Assembly: GCA_020722765.1 (NCBI GenBank)
Contig: DYKD01000006.1
Location: 27,653-79,379 of the forward strand
DNA from: Brevinema andersonii
Lineage (GTDB): Bacteria; Spirochaetota; DYKD01
Reading direction: 5' to 3'
DNA length: 51,727 nucleotides
Within the stretch, counting starts at the first letter, position 1, and the number at the start of each line of letters is the position of its first letter. Made by a program: the position numbers and the translations under genes. The notes beneath the pieces were generated by a model. It was not told the origin of the DNA, made no database searches, and saw nothing but the letters and a program-made list of their open reading frames with translations. Positions 18,173 through 26,404 of the stretch are shown one piece after another.

Positions 18173-18652
18173 ATGTATAGGGTTCTTTTATCTTTTCTTT
18201 TCCTTTCTTTTATCCTTTTTTCATCCTGTGCTTCTGTTCCAACCATGGAACTGGAATCAGCACGCAAAGCGATCATGGAATCTGAAAAAGTCAATGCTGC
18301 CAAATATGCTTCTGAAGAGCTTGAAAAATCCAAACAGCTCCTTTCAACAGCCACAAACCAGGTGACCTTGAAAAAGAACAAACTTGCCAAAGAAAGCGCT
18401 ATTCAGTCAAAAGCCCATGGGGACAAAGCTTACATCAGATCCTTGGAAGAGTTTGTAAAAGACCAGAACGAAACTACACAGAAAAGTTTTGATACCGCAA
18501 AAGGTGCAAATGCTGATGCTGCAGTCCCTGATACCTACGGAGAAGCCATGGCTCTCTATGATGAAGTCCAGAAAGAGATGAACAGACTAAAGATTGAAAC
18601 AGCAAAACTCCAGCAGTTGCAGGCAGCTTCCACACCTGCAACAAACAAGTGA
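18173..18652 (+). CDS. DUF4398-like coiled-coil lipoprotein
   Basis: Predicted outer-membrane or inner-membrane anchored helical lipoprotein. The signal peptide ends in a lipobox with FSSC. It is followed by ESARKAIMESEKVNAAKYAS and a heptad-rich helix of about 60 residues rich in Ala, Lys and Glu, as in DUF4398 proteins. The C-terminus is a second helical stretch ending in a short Ala/Thr tail. GGGAGG lies 6 bases before the ATG. The next gene, 8 bases downstream, encodes an OmpA-C protein, so the pair likely links membrane and peptidoglycan. A paralogous pair is at 34505-35819. Confidence 0.75.
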   Translation: MYRVLLSFLFLSFILFSSCASVPTMELESARKAIMESEKVNAAKYASEELEKSKQLLSTATNQVTLKKNKLAKESAIQSKAHGDKAYIRSLEEFVKDQNETTQKSFDTAKGANADAAVPDTYGEAMALYDEVQKEMNRLKIETAKLQQLQAASTPATNK

Positions 18653-18660
18653 GGTCAACC

Positions 18661-19836
18661 ATGAAAAACAATTTTTCCCCTATATTTCTAACAACAGTCC
18701 TTCTAATTGGGACCTTGCTTTCAGCACAGAATGCGAAAACACCTGATCCGGTTTCTGCTGAAGAAGAAAAATTGAAGGCTGAAATCCAGCTCCTCTTCCA
18801 GTCCATTAAAGAAAAAAATGACAAGGCTCGTTCCCTTTTCGACCAGGCACGTATCAAAGCGGAAAGCCTCAAGCTTGAAGCAGATGAGAAACTGACCTAT
18901 CTCAATGAGACTTTGGCAAAAGCAAAAGCCAGCAAAGCCGTTGACCAGAATGAGATTGCAAAAGCACTGGAACTGCAGATCGAAGCCAAGGACCATTATT
19001 CCAAACATGAATATTCTCAGACACTTGAAAAGGTGAAGGCTGCACTCAGTCATATCAGTTCTGTTCCTGTCGTATCCATCACAGTCACTCCCCAACTTTT
19101 TGTTCCTGATGAAGGGTTACTTGTCATCCAGCCAGATATTTTCAGCATCAACAAGGTCACTTCCTGGACTTTGACTGTGCGTAAAAAGGAGGAGGGAGAC
19201 AAGGATTCCATAGATATAGCACGGTGGGTGAGTGGCAAAATGTTGACCAATGCCATTTCCTGGGATGGGACAGTCATGGATGCCAATGGGAAATCTAAAA
19301 TGGCTGTTGACAGTGCAAGCAGTTATGTCATAGACCTGGTTGTTGTGGATGAGAAGGGTGGGGTAGGAAGGTCTGCTCAAGTCAAGTTCAAGACAGATAT
19401 TTTCACAACAAAGACTGAACGTGGTTTGCTGATCAATATTTCGAGTATCAGGTTTGATTACAACCGCGCAGACCTCAAGCAGGCTTACCAGCAGATGGTG
19501 AAACGGGTCTTCAACTTCCTTCTGGCATATCCTGATTATAAGATTGTTGTTGAAGGTCATTCGGATTATACTGGCGTTGCTGTTGACAACCAAGTGCTTT
19601 CACAGAAACGTGCACAGGCTGTTGCGGATTACCTCGTTACACTGGGAATGAACAGTGACCGCATCAAGGTGTATGGTCTTGGCGAGTCCTTGCCTTCTTA
19701 TAATGAGAAAGAGAAGGCAGCCCTGAACCGCCGTGTTTCCTTCATACTCCTGAAAACAAGTGATGATATCAATGTTTATGAGGGATTTATCAACAAGATT
19801 GACTTGAAAAAAGAGATAGACAAGGAAATTAAATAA
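18661..19836 (+). CDS. OmpA-family peptidoglycan-binding protein
   Basis: Exported protein that likely anchors the envelope to peptidoglycan. Signal peptide (MKNNFSPIFLTTVLLIGTLLSA), then a long charged helical region (about residues 30-130) similar in style to the preceding lipoprotein. A beta-rich middle follows. The C-terminal OmpA domain has IRFDYNRADLK, VVEGHSDYTG, LSQKRAQAVADYL and ALNRRVSFIL, carrying the conserved Asp and Arg of the diaminopimelate pocket. Start 18661 chosen over the in-frame GTG at 18649, because GAGG lies within that earlier stretch and the signal peptide begins at 18661. 391 residues. Co-transcribed with the upstream lipoprotein. Confidence 0.85.
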   Translation: MKNNFSPIFLTTVLLIGTLLSAQNAKTPDPVSAEEEKLKAEIQLLFQSIKEKNDKARSLFDQARIKAESLKLEADEKLTYLNETLAKAKASKAVDQNEIAKALELQIEAKDHYSKHEYSQTLEKVKAALSHISSVPVVSITVTPQLFVPDEGLLVIQPDIFSINKVTSWTLTVRKKEEGDKDSIDIARWVSGKMLTNAISWDGTVMDANGKSKMAVDSASSYVIDLVVVDEKGGVGRSAQVKFKTDIFTTKTERGLLINISSIRFDYNRADLKQAYQQMVKRVFNFLLAYPDYKIVVEGHSDYTGVAVDNQVLSQKRAQAVADYLVTLGMNSDRIKVYGLGESLPSYNEKEKAALNRRVSFILLKTSDDINVYEGFINKIDLKKEIDKEIK

Positions 19837-19866
19837 CGGGTCTCTTATCACTAAAGTAGGTAGAAG

Positions 19867-20055
19867 ATGTATGTCTGTGGACGTTTCGCTGATGTCTGCC
19901 TTGAGAAAGTGATCACGATGAGCCATGAATATGAGCATGCAACAGTCCCAACAGAATTCAAACCTATGGAATTTCCTGTTCCTAAATTTCATCCTGAAGA
20001 TGTGATAACAAATCCAAAAGGATGGCCGGTTTACAGTAAGCTCGAAAAAGTCTGA
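19867..20055 (+). CDS. Small uncharacterised protein
   Basis: 62 codons (or 46 from the ATG at 19918). Rich in Pro and His in the centre (PMEFPVPKFHPEDV), no signal peptide and no recognised family. GTAGG lies 6 bases before the first ATG. It sits alone between the OmpA gene and the gatCA promoter in a 343-base stretch with no other strong gene. Composition is protein-like, but a short open frame of this size could occur by chance. Confidence 0.4.
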   Translation: MYVCGRFADVCLEKVITMSHEYEHATVPTEFKPMEFPVPKFHPEDVITNPKGWPVYSKLEKV

Positions 20056-20101
20056 AGAAGTTAAGTTCCCAGTTTTGTAGATTCCCTCTTCTCCTAGAAA
20101 T

Positions 20102-20130
20102 TTGATTTTTCCCATGTTTTATTGTATAGT
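20102..20130 (+). promoter_or_regulatory. Sigma70-type promoter of gatCA
   Basis: TTGATT, exactly 17 bases, TATAGT, about 50 bases before the gatC start at 20180. It lies inside the open frame that precedes the true GatC start, supporting the shorter protein. Confidence 0.65.
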
Positions 20131-20179
20131 ATGTTTAAGTTTTGATCCTATCACAACCATGTTTTTTATGGAGTCTTAT

Positions 20180-20467
20180 ATGGCTTTGACTGAAAAAGAT
20201 GTTTTGTATGTTTCTAAGCTAGCACGTATATCGCTCTCCCCCTCAGAGGTGACAGCTTTTACTTCCCAGCTCGAGCAGATAATGGCGTTTATTGATACTC
20301 TCAATGAAGTTGATGTTTCTGGAGTTGAACCTACAGCATCAATATTAAATCTGGAAAATGTGAAACGTGAAGATATTTCTAAGAGTGATTTCAAGCCAGA
20401 CCAGATGCTTGCGAATGCCCCCTCCCGCAATGCTGACTTTTTTGCAGTCCCGCAAGTGATAGAGTAG
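20180..20467 (+). CDS. gatC: Asp/Glu-tRNA amidotransferase subunit C
   Basis: Small subunit that stabilises GatA in the GatCAB amidotransferase, which turns Glu-tRNA(Gln) (or Asp-tRNA(Asn)) into the correct amide form. ALTEKDVLYVSKLARISLSP at the N-terminus and LEQIMAFIDTLNEVDVSGVE in the middle are the family pattern, and the protein ends with the usual short C-terminal segment. Start 20180 (MALTEKDV) gives 95 residues, the family norm. GGAG lies 6 bases upstream and the promoter overlaps the longer open frame. gatA follows at 10 bases. Confidence 0.9.
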   Translation: MALTEKDVLYVSKLARISLSPSEVTAFTSQLEQIMAFIDTLNEVDVSGVEPTASILNLENVKREDISKSDFKPDQMLANAPSRNADFFAVPQVIE

Positions 20468-20476
20468 GAGAGTGGC

Positions 20477-21889
20477 ATGAGCATTATAGGTCTTTCAGTC
20501 ACAGAGCTTATGAAAAAAATCAAGTCTTCAGAACTGAGTGTCAAGGAAATTGTGAAGGCGTATCTTGATAATATCAGGAAGAACAAGGATATCAACGCTT
20601 ACATCTCTTTGTTTGAAGAGGATGCTTTGAAACAGGCGGACTCCCTTGAAGGGAAGTTGGCCATCCCTATTGGTATTAAAGACAATATGAATATTCAAGG
20701 GAAAAGGACGACTTGCGGTTCCAAAATTTTGGAAAACTTTGTAGCCCCATACAATGCCACTGTCATTGAAAAATTGAATGAACAGAATGCCATATTCCTT
20801 GGGAAATGTAATATGGATGAATTCGCTTTTGGTTCTTCAACTGAAACTTCCTATTTTGGTCCTACACTTAACCCCCATGATAAGACCCGCATCCCTGGTG
20901 GATCTTCAGGCGGGAGCGCTGCTGCTGTTGCAGGAGGGCTTGCACCATGGTCTCTGGGTTCTGATACGGGCGGTTCCATCAGGCAACCCGCGGCTCTATG
21001 CGGTGTTGTTGGATTGAAACCTACGTATGGACTCGTCAGCCGTTATGGACTTGTCGCTTTTGCATCCTCGCTCGATCAGATCGGCCCGTTTACAAAAACT
21101 GTAGAGGATTCCGCTCTCTTGCTCAATATGATTGCGGGACATGATCCCAAAGATTCCACATCCATGCCTATGGCAAAACAGGATTATCTTGATGGTATTG
21201 ATTCTGGTGTGAAAGGATTGCGCGTAGGTTTGCCTAAGGAATATTTTGTTGATGGGATGGATCCAGAAATACGAACAGCTGTACTTGATGCTGCAAAAAA
21301 ACTTGAAGCTGAAGGTGCCATTGTTGAAGAAGTTTCGCTCCCTCATACTAAATATGCGGTTGAAGTCTATTACATCATAGCTCCTGCAGAGGCAAGCTCC
21401 AATCTCTCCCGTTTTGATGGTGTCCGTTTTGGTCACAGAAGCGTTTCTCCTGAATCATCAAGCAATCTGATTGATATGTATACTCATACGCGTTCTGAAG
21501 GATTTGGCGCTGAAGCCAAACGCCGTATATTGATTGGAACCTATTCACTGAGTGCAGGATATTATGACGCTTATTATCTCAAAGCCCAGAAAGTGCGTAC
21601 TCTCATAAAAAATGATTTTGATGCTGTTTTCAGGAAATGTGACTGCCTTCTTACACCTACATCCCCGACAACAGCCTTCAAGCTTAATGAGAAGATGAAT
21701 GATCCTCTCACTATGTACCTTTCAGATATCTTCACCATCTCAGTCAACTTGGCAGGTATTCCCGCTATTTCTGTTCCAGCCCCTGCGTCTTCCTCAGGTT
21801 TGCCTATTGGAATCCAATTTCTTGCAGGGAATTTCCAGGAAAAGATATTGTTCCGTGTCTCACAGCATTATGAGAAAATCCGGGGTTAA
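20477..21889 (+). CDS. gatA: Glutamyl-tRNA(Gln) amidotransferase subunit A
   Basis: Glutaminase subunit that releases ammonia for tRNA-bound Glu amidation. The amidase signature is complete: catalytic Lys in GIKDNMN (K68), then RIPGGSSGGSAAAVAGG (cis-Ser S143) and GSDTGGSIRQPAA (nucleophile S167). 470 residues, close to the usual 480-490. The SD is GGAGAG at 20467-20472, 4 bases before the ATG. gatC is immediately upstream; gatB is not downstream, where an acetate-kinase-like gene begins instead, so gatB must lie elsewhere in the genome. Confidence 0.93.
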   Translation: MSIIGLSVTELMKKIKSSELSVKEIVKAYLDNIRKNKDINAYISLFEEDALKQADSLEGKLAIPIGIKDNMNIQGKRTTCGSKILENFVAPYNATVIEKLNEQNAIFLGKCNMDEFAFGSSTETSYFGPTLNPHDKTRIPGGSSGGSAAAVAGGLAPWSLGSDTGGSIRQPAALCGVVGLKPTYGLVSRYGLVAFASSLDQIGPFTKTVEDSALLLNMIAGHDPKDSTSMPMAKQDYLDGIDSGVKGLRVGLPKEYFVDGMDPEIRTAVLDAAKKLEAEGAIVEEVSLPHTKYAVEVYYIIAPAEASSNLSRFDGVRFGHRSVSPESSSNLIDMYTHTRSEGFGAEAKRRILIGTYSLSAGYYDAYYLKAQKVRTLIKNDFDAVFRKCDCLLTPTSPTTAFKLNEKMNDPLTMYLSDIFTISVNLAGIPAISVPAPASSSGLPIGIQFLAGNFQEKILFRVSQHYEKIRG

Positions 21890-21910
21890 GATGCCTTGGG
21901 AGGATAATCC

Positions 21911-23098
21911 ATGTCAGTACTGATTTTTGTTGCGGAAGATGAAGGAATACGTTTTTTGCTGAAGAACCACGACAATACAACTGTCCTTTTTGGATCAGTG
22001 ACAGGTATCCAAACGGAATCTTCACAGCTGAAGTTCCACAATACCGGTGAAAAAGAGAGTATCCTGCTTGCAGAAGTCAATGATGTTTCAGAAGCTGTCC
22101 TTTGGATAAAAGATTTCCTTCTTGAGCATAAATATATCAATTCTCTTGAAGATATCCCGCTGATTGCGCAAATGGTTGCACATGGTGGCGACAAGTATAA
22201 GGTTCCCACTGTCATCGTTGATGATGTCATTACAGAGCTGAATCGGTTGAAGGATTTCGCTCCTGTGCCTCTTGAATTCAATATTGCGTGTATTCATGCA
22301 GTCAAGAAACATTTTCCAGGAATCAGGCAAATCGCTGTTTTTGATACTGCTTTCCATCAGACAATCCCTAAATACGCTGCCCTGTATGCTATCCCATACG
22401 ATTATATCCAGAAATATGGTATACGAAGTTATGGTTTTCATGGCATTTCCCATAAATATATGACCAATTTGGCGTTCAAACATTCAGGAATCGATCCTAA
22501 AAAATCACGTGTCATCACAATGCATTTAGGACAAAGTTGTTCCATCACTGCAGTGAAAAATGGTGCTGCTATAGATACATCCATGGGCTTTTCTCCAATG
22601 GAAGGCCTTATTATGAAGTATCGGGCAGGTAACATCAATTTTGATGTCCTCTCTTTCCTCCATAACAAGGAAAATATGAGTTTCGAAGAATTGGATACCA
22701 TGCTTTATAAGTTCAGCGGACTTTATGGCCTTTCCGGTGGGCTTAATTCCATGGGTGAGATCATTTCAGAGATGGAAAAAGGGAATGAAATTGTAAAAAA
22801 TGCGTATGATGCTTTTATTTATTCTATAAGAAAATATCTTGGGTCTTATATTCTTCTGCTGGGGGGGGTGGATGTTATCGTTTTTACAGGGGCATTGGTC
22901 AGAAGTTATCCCCAGGTCCGTGAATCGATTTTTGAAGGACTTAACCAGTTTGGAATCAAGGTTGATGAGGACAGGAATGAACGTTGTGTTGATACCCAGG
23001 ATGGGGAAATCAGTGCTGATAAGTCTAATGTGAAAATTTATTATATACGTCAATCTATCAGACTGGCTATCTATACTGAAGTGGAAAATATGATATGA
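21911..23098 (+). CDS. Acetate-kinase-fold protein missing most catalytic residues
   Basis: The body clearly belongs to the acetate kinase (AckA) family: FDTAFHQTIPKYAALYAIP (D145), YGFHGISHKYM (H177), IDTSMGFSPMEGLIM and SGLYGLSGG. Key parts are lost. The N-terminal NxGSSSxK loop reads LIFVAEDEGIRF. The Arg of GHRVVHGG is M88. HLGNGAS is HLGQSCS (N to Q208). GGIGENS is GALVRSYP. The loop that normally carries SxDMR reads LNSMGE, and the C-terminal ATP-site Glu is not seen. 395 residues is normal length. It is probably not an acetate kinase. It overlaps mlaE by 4 bases, and GGGAGG precedes the start. Confidence 0.75.
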   Translation: MSVLIFVAEDEGIRFLLKNHDNTTVLFGSVTGIQTESSQLKFHNTGEKESILLAEVNDVSEAVLWIKDFLLEHKYINSLEDIPLIAQMVAHGGDKYKVPTVIVDDVITELNRLKDFAPVPLEFNIACIHAVKKHFPGIRQIAVFDTAFHQTIPKYAALYAIPYDYIQKYGIRSYGFHGISHKYMTNLAFKHSGIDPKKSRVITMHLGQSCSITAVKNGAAIDTSMGFSPMEGLIMKYRAGNINFDVLSFLHNKENMSFEELDTMLYKFSGLYGLSGGLNSMGEIISEMEKGNEIVKNAYDAFIYSIRKYLGSYILLLGGVDVIVFTGALVRSYPQVRESIFEGLNQFGIKVDEDRNERCVDTQDGEISADKSNVKIYYIRQSIRLAIYTEVENMI

Positions 23099-23889
23099 CA
23101 CGTTGGTTTGAAAATATAGGGAGCTCCTTTATGGGACTATTGGGCTACATCGGAGGAGTGATGTCCCTTTTTGCTTTTTCCTTCCAGGAAATATTGGCTG
23201 GTAAGAAAAAGGCTGGTTCCCGTCTTATTGATCAGATCATAATCAAACAGATATTTTTTACAGGTTACAACGCCTTAAGCGCGATTGGAATAATCGCTCT
23301 TGCACTTGGGTTCATTATCATCATACAGATGGTCAATATTGCCTCAATGATCGGTACTTCGGATATGATTGGCAAAGTCCTGATTACTGTTATTGTGCGT
23401 GAATTAGGGCCTGTCCTAACCGCTATCATTTTGATTGGCCGCTCGGGTACTGCCATTGCAACTGAAATTGGGAATATGATGGCTTCAGATGAATTTGATG
23501 CGTTAGAATCCATTGGAATTGATCCTCTCCGCTACATCGTATATCCACGTATAGTAGGGATGATCGTTTCCCTGATGTGTCTGGTCATTTTTTTTGATAT
23601 CATCGGTTTGCTCGGTGGTTATTTGGCTGCCTATATGTTTGGCATGAATATGCCGTTTGTTGATTATATTAACAATATTTTCAGTGCCATGAGCCCGGTT
23701 GACCTTCTTGTTGTCCTGTTAAAGACGTTCACTATGGGAGGAGCCATCGCGGTCATGTCTGTAATGGAAGGATTCAAAGTGGGCCGTGCAGCACGTATGG
23801 TCCCAGTGGCAGCTTCCCGTGCTGTAGTCAGTTCTTTAATTGCTGTTTTCATTATGGATGGTCTGATAACAGTATTCAGTTATATCTGA
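23095..23889 (+). CDS. MlaE-family ABC transporter permease
   Basis: Integral inner-membrane subunit of a phospholipid-transport (Mla/MCE) ABC system. An amphipathic start is followed by an interfacial helix and four or five membrane helices. The permease signature is the loop EFDALESIGIDPLRYIVYPR (residues about 137-156), the contact to the ATPase. Also present is VRELGPVLTAIILIGRSGTA. 264 residues is typical. It begins in an ATGA overlap with the acetate-kinase-like gene and is followed 6 bases on by the ATPase gene. Confidence 0.88.
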   Translation: MTRWFENIGSSFMGLLGYIGGVMSLFAFSFQEILAGKKKAGSRLIDQIIIKQIFFTGYNALSAIGIIALALGFIIIIQMVNIASMIGTSDMIGKVLITVIVRELGPVLTAIILIGRSGTAIATEIGNMMASDEFDALESIGIDPLRYIVYPRIVGMIVSLMCLVIFFDIIGLLGGYLAAYMFGMNMPFVDYINNIFSAMSPVDLLVVLLKTFTMGGAIAVMSVMEGFKVGRAARMVPVAASRAVVSSLIAVFIMDGLITVFSYI

Positions 23890-23895
23890 GGTCGT

Positions 23896-24666
23896 ATGAA
23901 CAGTCCTAAAATCATATTCGAAGGGGTTTCCTTCTTCTACGGTAATCCTGCAGAGCCAATTTTGGACAATATCTCAGCTATGGCTATGAATAGTGAGACC
24001 ACTTGTATTTTGGGGAACAGTGGTGGAGGTAAATCGACTTTTCTTAAACTGGCATCAGGACTTTTACAGCCAAGTTCCGGTAAAGTGACATTCGAGAATC
24101 TGGATATTGGGAAAGCTTCCAAACCGCAACTCATCTCTTTTCATAAACGATGTGCGTTCATCTTTCAGGAATCAGGATTGTTGAATAATATGAACGTATA
24201 TGATAATCTTGCTTTGCCTCTTCGTTATGACCAGGATATTCCCGAAGAGGATGTGAGATCCATTGTCAGGAAAGTGCTTACAGATGTAGGAATCATCAAG
24301 GATGAATGGCACTTCCCAGGGGAGATGAGTAGAAGCGAAAGAAAATTAGCTAGCGTAGGAAGAGCCCTGATTATCAATCCTGAAATCCTTTTTTATGATG
24401 AACCTTCGGAAGGATTGGATTATATAGGTGTTGGAAAAGTCAAGAATATCATCATGAAACAGAAAATGGATGGTCGTACAATCCTTATAGTCAGCCAGGA
24501 TCTGAAATTCGCGATGCAGGTGGCTGACCGTATCATTGTCCTTTTTGACGGATCTGTCATTTTTGAAGGTTCCCCGTCAGGTTTGATTCATAATGATCAT
24601 TTTTTTATAAGACAACTTCTCTCTAAACCGCAAGAAGAAAAACCTGTCTGCGTTGAAGAGGGTTGA
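23896..24666 (+). CDS. MlaF-like ABC ATPase with altered signature and H-loop
   Basis: Nucleotide-binding subunit for the MlaE permease. Walker A GNSGGGKST (residues 40-48), Q-loop FIFQESGLL (Q91) and Walker B EILFYDEP (D168, E169) are intact. The signature that should read LSGGM or LSGGQ is MSRSERK (144-150). The switch His of the H-loop is Gln (IVSQDLKFAM, Q201). It can probably bind ATP, but hydrolysis is likely weak or altered; this is an inference. 256 residues is normal. A start at 23896 is 6 bases after mlaE. The next gene starts at 24677, 11 bases after its stop. Confidence 0.82.
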   Translation: MNSPKIIFEGVSFFYGNPAEPILDNISAMAMNSETTCILGNSGGGKSTFLKLASGLLQPSSGKVTFENLDIGKASKPQLISFHKRCAFIFQESGLLNNMNVYDNLALPLRYDQDIPEEDVRSIVRKVLTDVGIIKDEWHFPGEMSRSERKLASVGRALIINPEILFYDEPSEGLDYIGVGKVKNIIMKQKMDGRTILIVSQDLKFAMQVADRIIVLFDGSVIFEGSPSGLIHNDHFFIRQLLSKPQEEKPVCVEEG

Positions 24667-24676
24667 AGGAATATTT

Positions 24677-25429
24677 ATGGCGTATAAATTTAAGACTGTA
24701 GAAAAGATTGTAGGAGTTTTCATTGTCATGGCAGTCGTGTTTATGTTCGCCATGCTGATCATGATTGCCAGAGGAAAGAGCTTCTTTGTAAAAAAACAAT
24801 TCTATTACACCTATTATGACAGTGGTGCAGGAATTACAAAAGGGTTGAAGATCCTTTTTCGTGGGATGGAAATAGGAAGTGTTACGTCCATCAAACTGAG
24901 CCAGGATAATAGGATTTATGTCAGGTTTTTTGTGTTGAAAGAATATTCTGACAGGGTGAAGACTGATTCTGTGGCAAAGATCATAAGACCTCTCATTGGT
25001 TCTGCTTTTATCAGGATAACTGTAGGAAGTATCAATGTCCAGCCTCTCCCAGAAGATGCCTATATCATCTCTTCTGATACTGATATAGGGAGGGAAATCC
25101 TAAAACGTCACCGTATTGAAACAGAAGGCGTAGATAAGCTCGTAGAAACTCTTGATGATTTGACAGTTTCTCTCAACTCTCCGGAAGGCCCCTTGCAGCA
25201 GACACTTCTCAATATTCAAGAACTCACTGCCTCCTTGAATATCATGTCCGCTAACTTGAACCATATCACTGGGAATCTTGATGGCAATGAAGACAGAATC
25301 AATGATATTATCCTGTCTTTCCAGAAGTCTGCAGACAACCTTGCTGAAATCACTAAAAATCTGAAGCATAACAAATTGTTAGGTGGCAAGCCTGAAAAAA
25401 AGACAAAGACGGTTTCTGGAACAAAATGA
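24677..25429 (+). CDS. MlaD/MCE-domain lipid-transport protein
   Basis: Substrate-binding subunit anchored in the inner membrane. One N-terminal transmembrane helix (VGVFIVMAVVFMFAMLIMIA, residues about 12-31) is followed by a single MCE domain: FYYTYYDSGAGITKGLKILF, GMEIGSVTSIKLSQDNRIYV and LIGSAFIRI. The C-terminal half is a helical coiled coil (about 165-240). ATG 24677 has AAGGA 6 bases upstream and is preferred to an in-frame TTG at 24653. Length 250. It would form the periplasmic ring or bridge with the MlaE/F proteins. Its stop overlaps the next start (ATGA). Confidence 0.85.
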   Translation: MAYKFKTVEKIVGVFIVMAVVFMFAMLIMIARGKSFFVKKQFYYTYYDSGAGITKGLKILFRGMEIGSVTSIKLSQDNRIYVRFFVLKEYSDRVKTDSVAKIIRPLIGSAFIRITVGSINVQPLPEDAYIISSDTDIGREILKRHRIETEGVDKLVETLDDLTVSLNSPEGPLQQTLLNIQELTASLNIMSANLNHITGNLDGNEDRINDIILSFQKSADNLAEITKNLKHNKLLGGKPEKKTKTVSGTK

Positions 25430-26310
25430 AATTGCGCGACTATTTCCTTCTGATGGGTTTCCTTTTTCTTGTGACTTTATCCTGTTCAACCAGGGGTTAT
25501 CCAGATGTAGATGCCAGGTTGCTTGCTTATCAATCTGAAATAGATGATGCAGAAAAGGATCTTGAGACTGGACGTTATTGTTTCAAGATATATGATTATA
25601 GACAGGCAGAACGCTTTTTCAATCAGGCTGTCTTGAAGAGCAAGAAAGTTTCATATCAACAAGGTCATCTTTATGGGTTGAATGATCTTGGCCTTCTCAA
25701 CACTGAACGCGGTTTTTTCCCCAGTGCTGTAAGTAATTTTAAGGAAGCTCTCCCTCTTTCCCAAAAATTACAGATTCCACAGGCTGAATCAGATGTCCTG
25801 AATAACATGGCACTCCTGGTCTTGGTTTCTGGAAATGACTATTTTGGGGAACCAGTCCCTCTACTTCTGGAGAAAGCGCTAAAAAAAAACAGACTCCCTT
25901 TGAAAGGACTTGTCATCCAGGCAAATCTTGGTCTCTATCATCTTTCGAAAAACGATTATACAAAGGCTGCAACTTGTTTTAATAAAGTCAGGAAAGAAGC
26001 TCTCAAAAAAGATTATTATGAACTGCTTGTCCGATCTACTTTGAGACTGGGACAGGCTTCTTTACAAAAAGGTGAGGTTGTAAAAGGAATCGCTTATGCC
26101 AAAGACGCTTTTAACATAGCCTCTTCATGGGATGATAAAAGAGGGTTAATTGATGTTTCTGACCTTCTTTCGTTGTATTACGAAAAGAATGGAGATATCG
26201 AAAATGCCCTTATCTATGCTAAAGTCATTTATAATATTCGTAAAGGTCTCTTGGCAAAGGATTTTGAAAAAGCTGATTTGGCTCGTATTGCCAGATTGGA
26301 AGGAAAATAG
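25426..26310 (+). CDS. TPR-repeat lipoprotein of the Mla-type operon
   Basis: Last gene of the transporter operon. Signal peptide with lipobox (LSC at about residue 20) followed by tandem TPR helices. Typical pairs are AERFFNQAVLKSKKV, GLNDLGLLNTERGFF, AVSNFKEALPLSQ and KGIAYAKDAFNIASSWDDKR. The position after MlaD is often held by MlaC or an ABC_trans_aux lipoprotein; this protein is instead a TPR scaffold. It may link the MCE machine to the outer membrane or recruit cargo (inference). 294 residues, ATGA-coupled to the MlaD-like gene. No other domain was seen. Confidence 0.75.
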   Translation: MKLRDYFLLMGFLFLVTLSCSTRGYPDVDARLLAYQSEIDDAEKDLETGRYCFKIYDYRQAERFFNQAVLKSKKVSYQQGHLYGLNDLGLLNTERGFFPSAVSNFKEALPLSQKLQIPQAESDVLNNMALLVLVSGNDYFGEPVPLLLEKALKKNRLPLKGLVIQANLGLYHLSKNDYTKAATCFNKVRKEALKKDYYELLVRSTLRLGQASLQKGEVVKGIAYAKDAFNIASSWDDKRGLIDVSDLLSLYYEKNGDIENALIYAKVIYNIRKGLLAKDFEKADLARIARLEGK

Positions 26311-26333
26311 GCTCTTTTCCCCATTTTTCAAAC

Positions 26334-26362
26334 TTGACATAACATAAAATACCTGTTATCTT
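26334..26362 (+). promoter_or_regulatory. Strong sigma70-type promoter of rplU
   Basis: Perfect -35 TTGACA, 17-base spacer, TATCTT, 42 bases upstream of the rplU ATG. This separates the ribosomal/GTPase operon from the Mla-type operon. Confidence 0.75.
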
Positions 26363-26404
26363 AACCCGAATATTTGAAACTTATTTTCTGAGCGGAGGAT
26401 TCGC

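Noticed and set aside
19600..20115. 171-codon open frame on the minus strand
   Set aside because: It runs opposite the OmpA gene and the small frame at 19867; its composition is that of an antisense shadow and it has no good start or domain.
22861..22868. Run of 8 G inside the acetate-kinase-fold gene as a frameshift site
   Set aside because: The frame continues without a break through the run into sequence that still matches the fold, so there is no sign of disruption.
21911..23098. Assignment as butyrate kinase
   Set aside because: The conserved motifs (FDTAFHQ, YGFHGISH, GFSPMEGL) match acetate kinase better than butyrate kinase.
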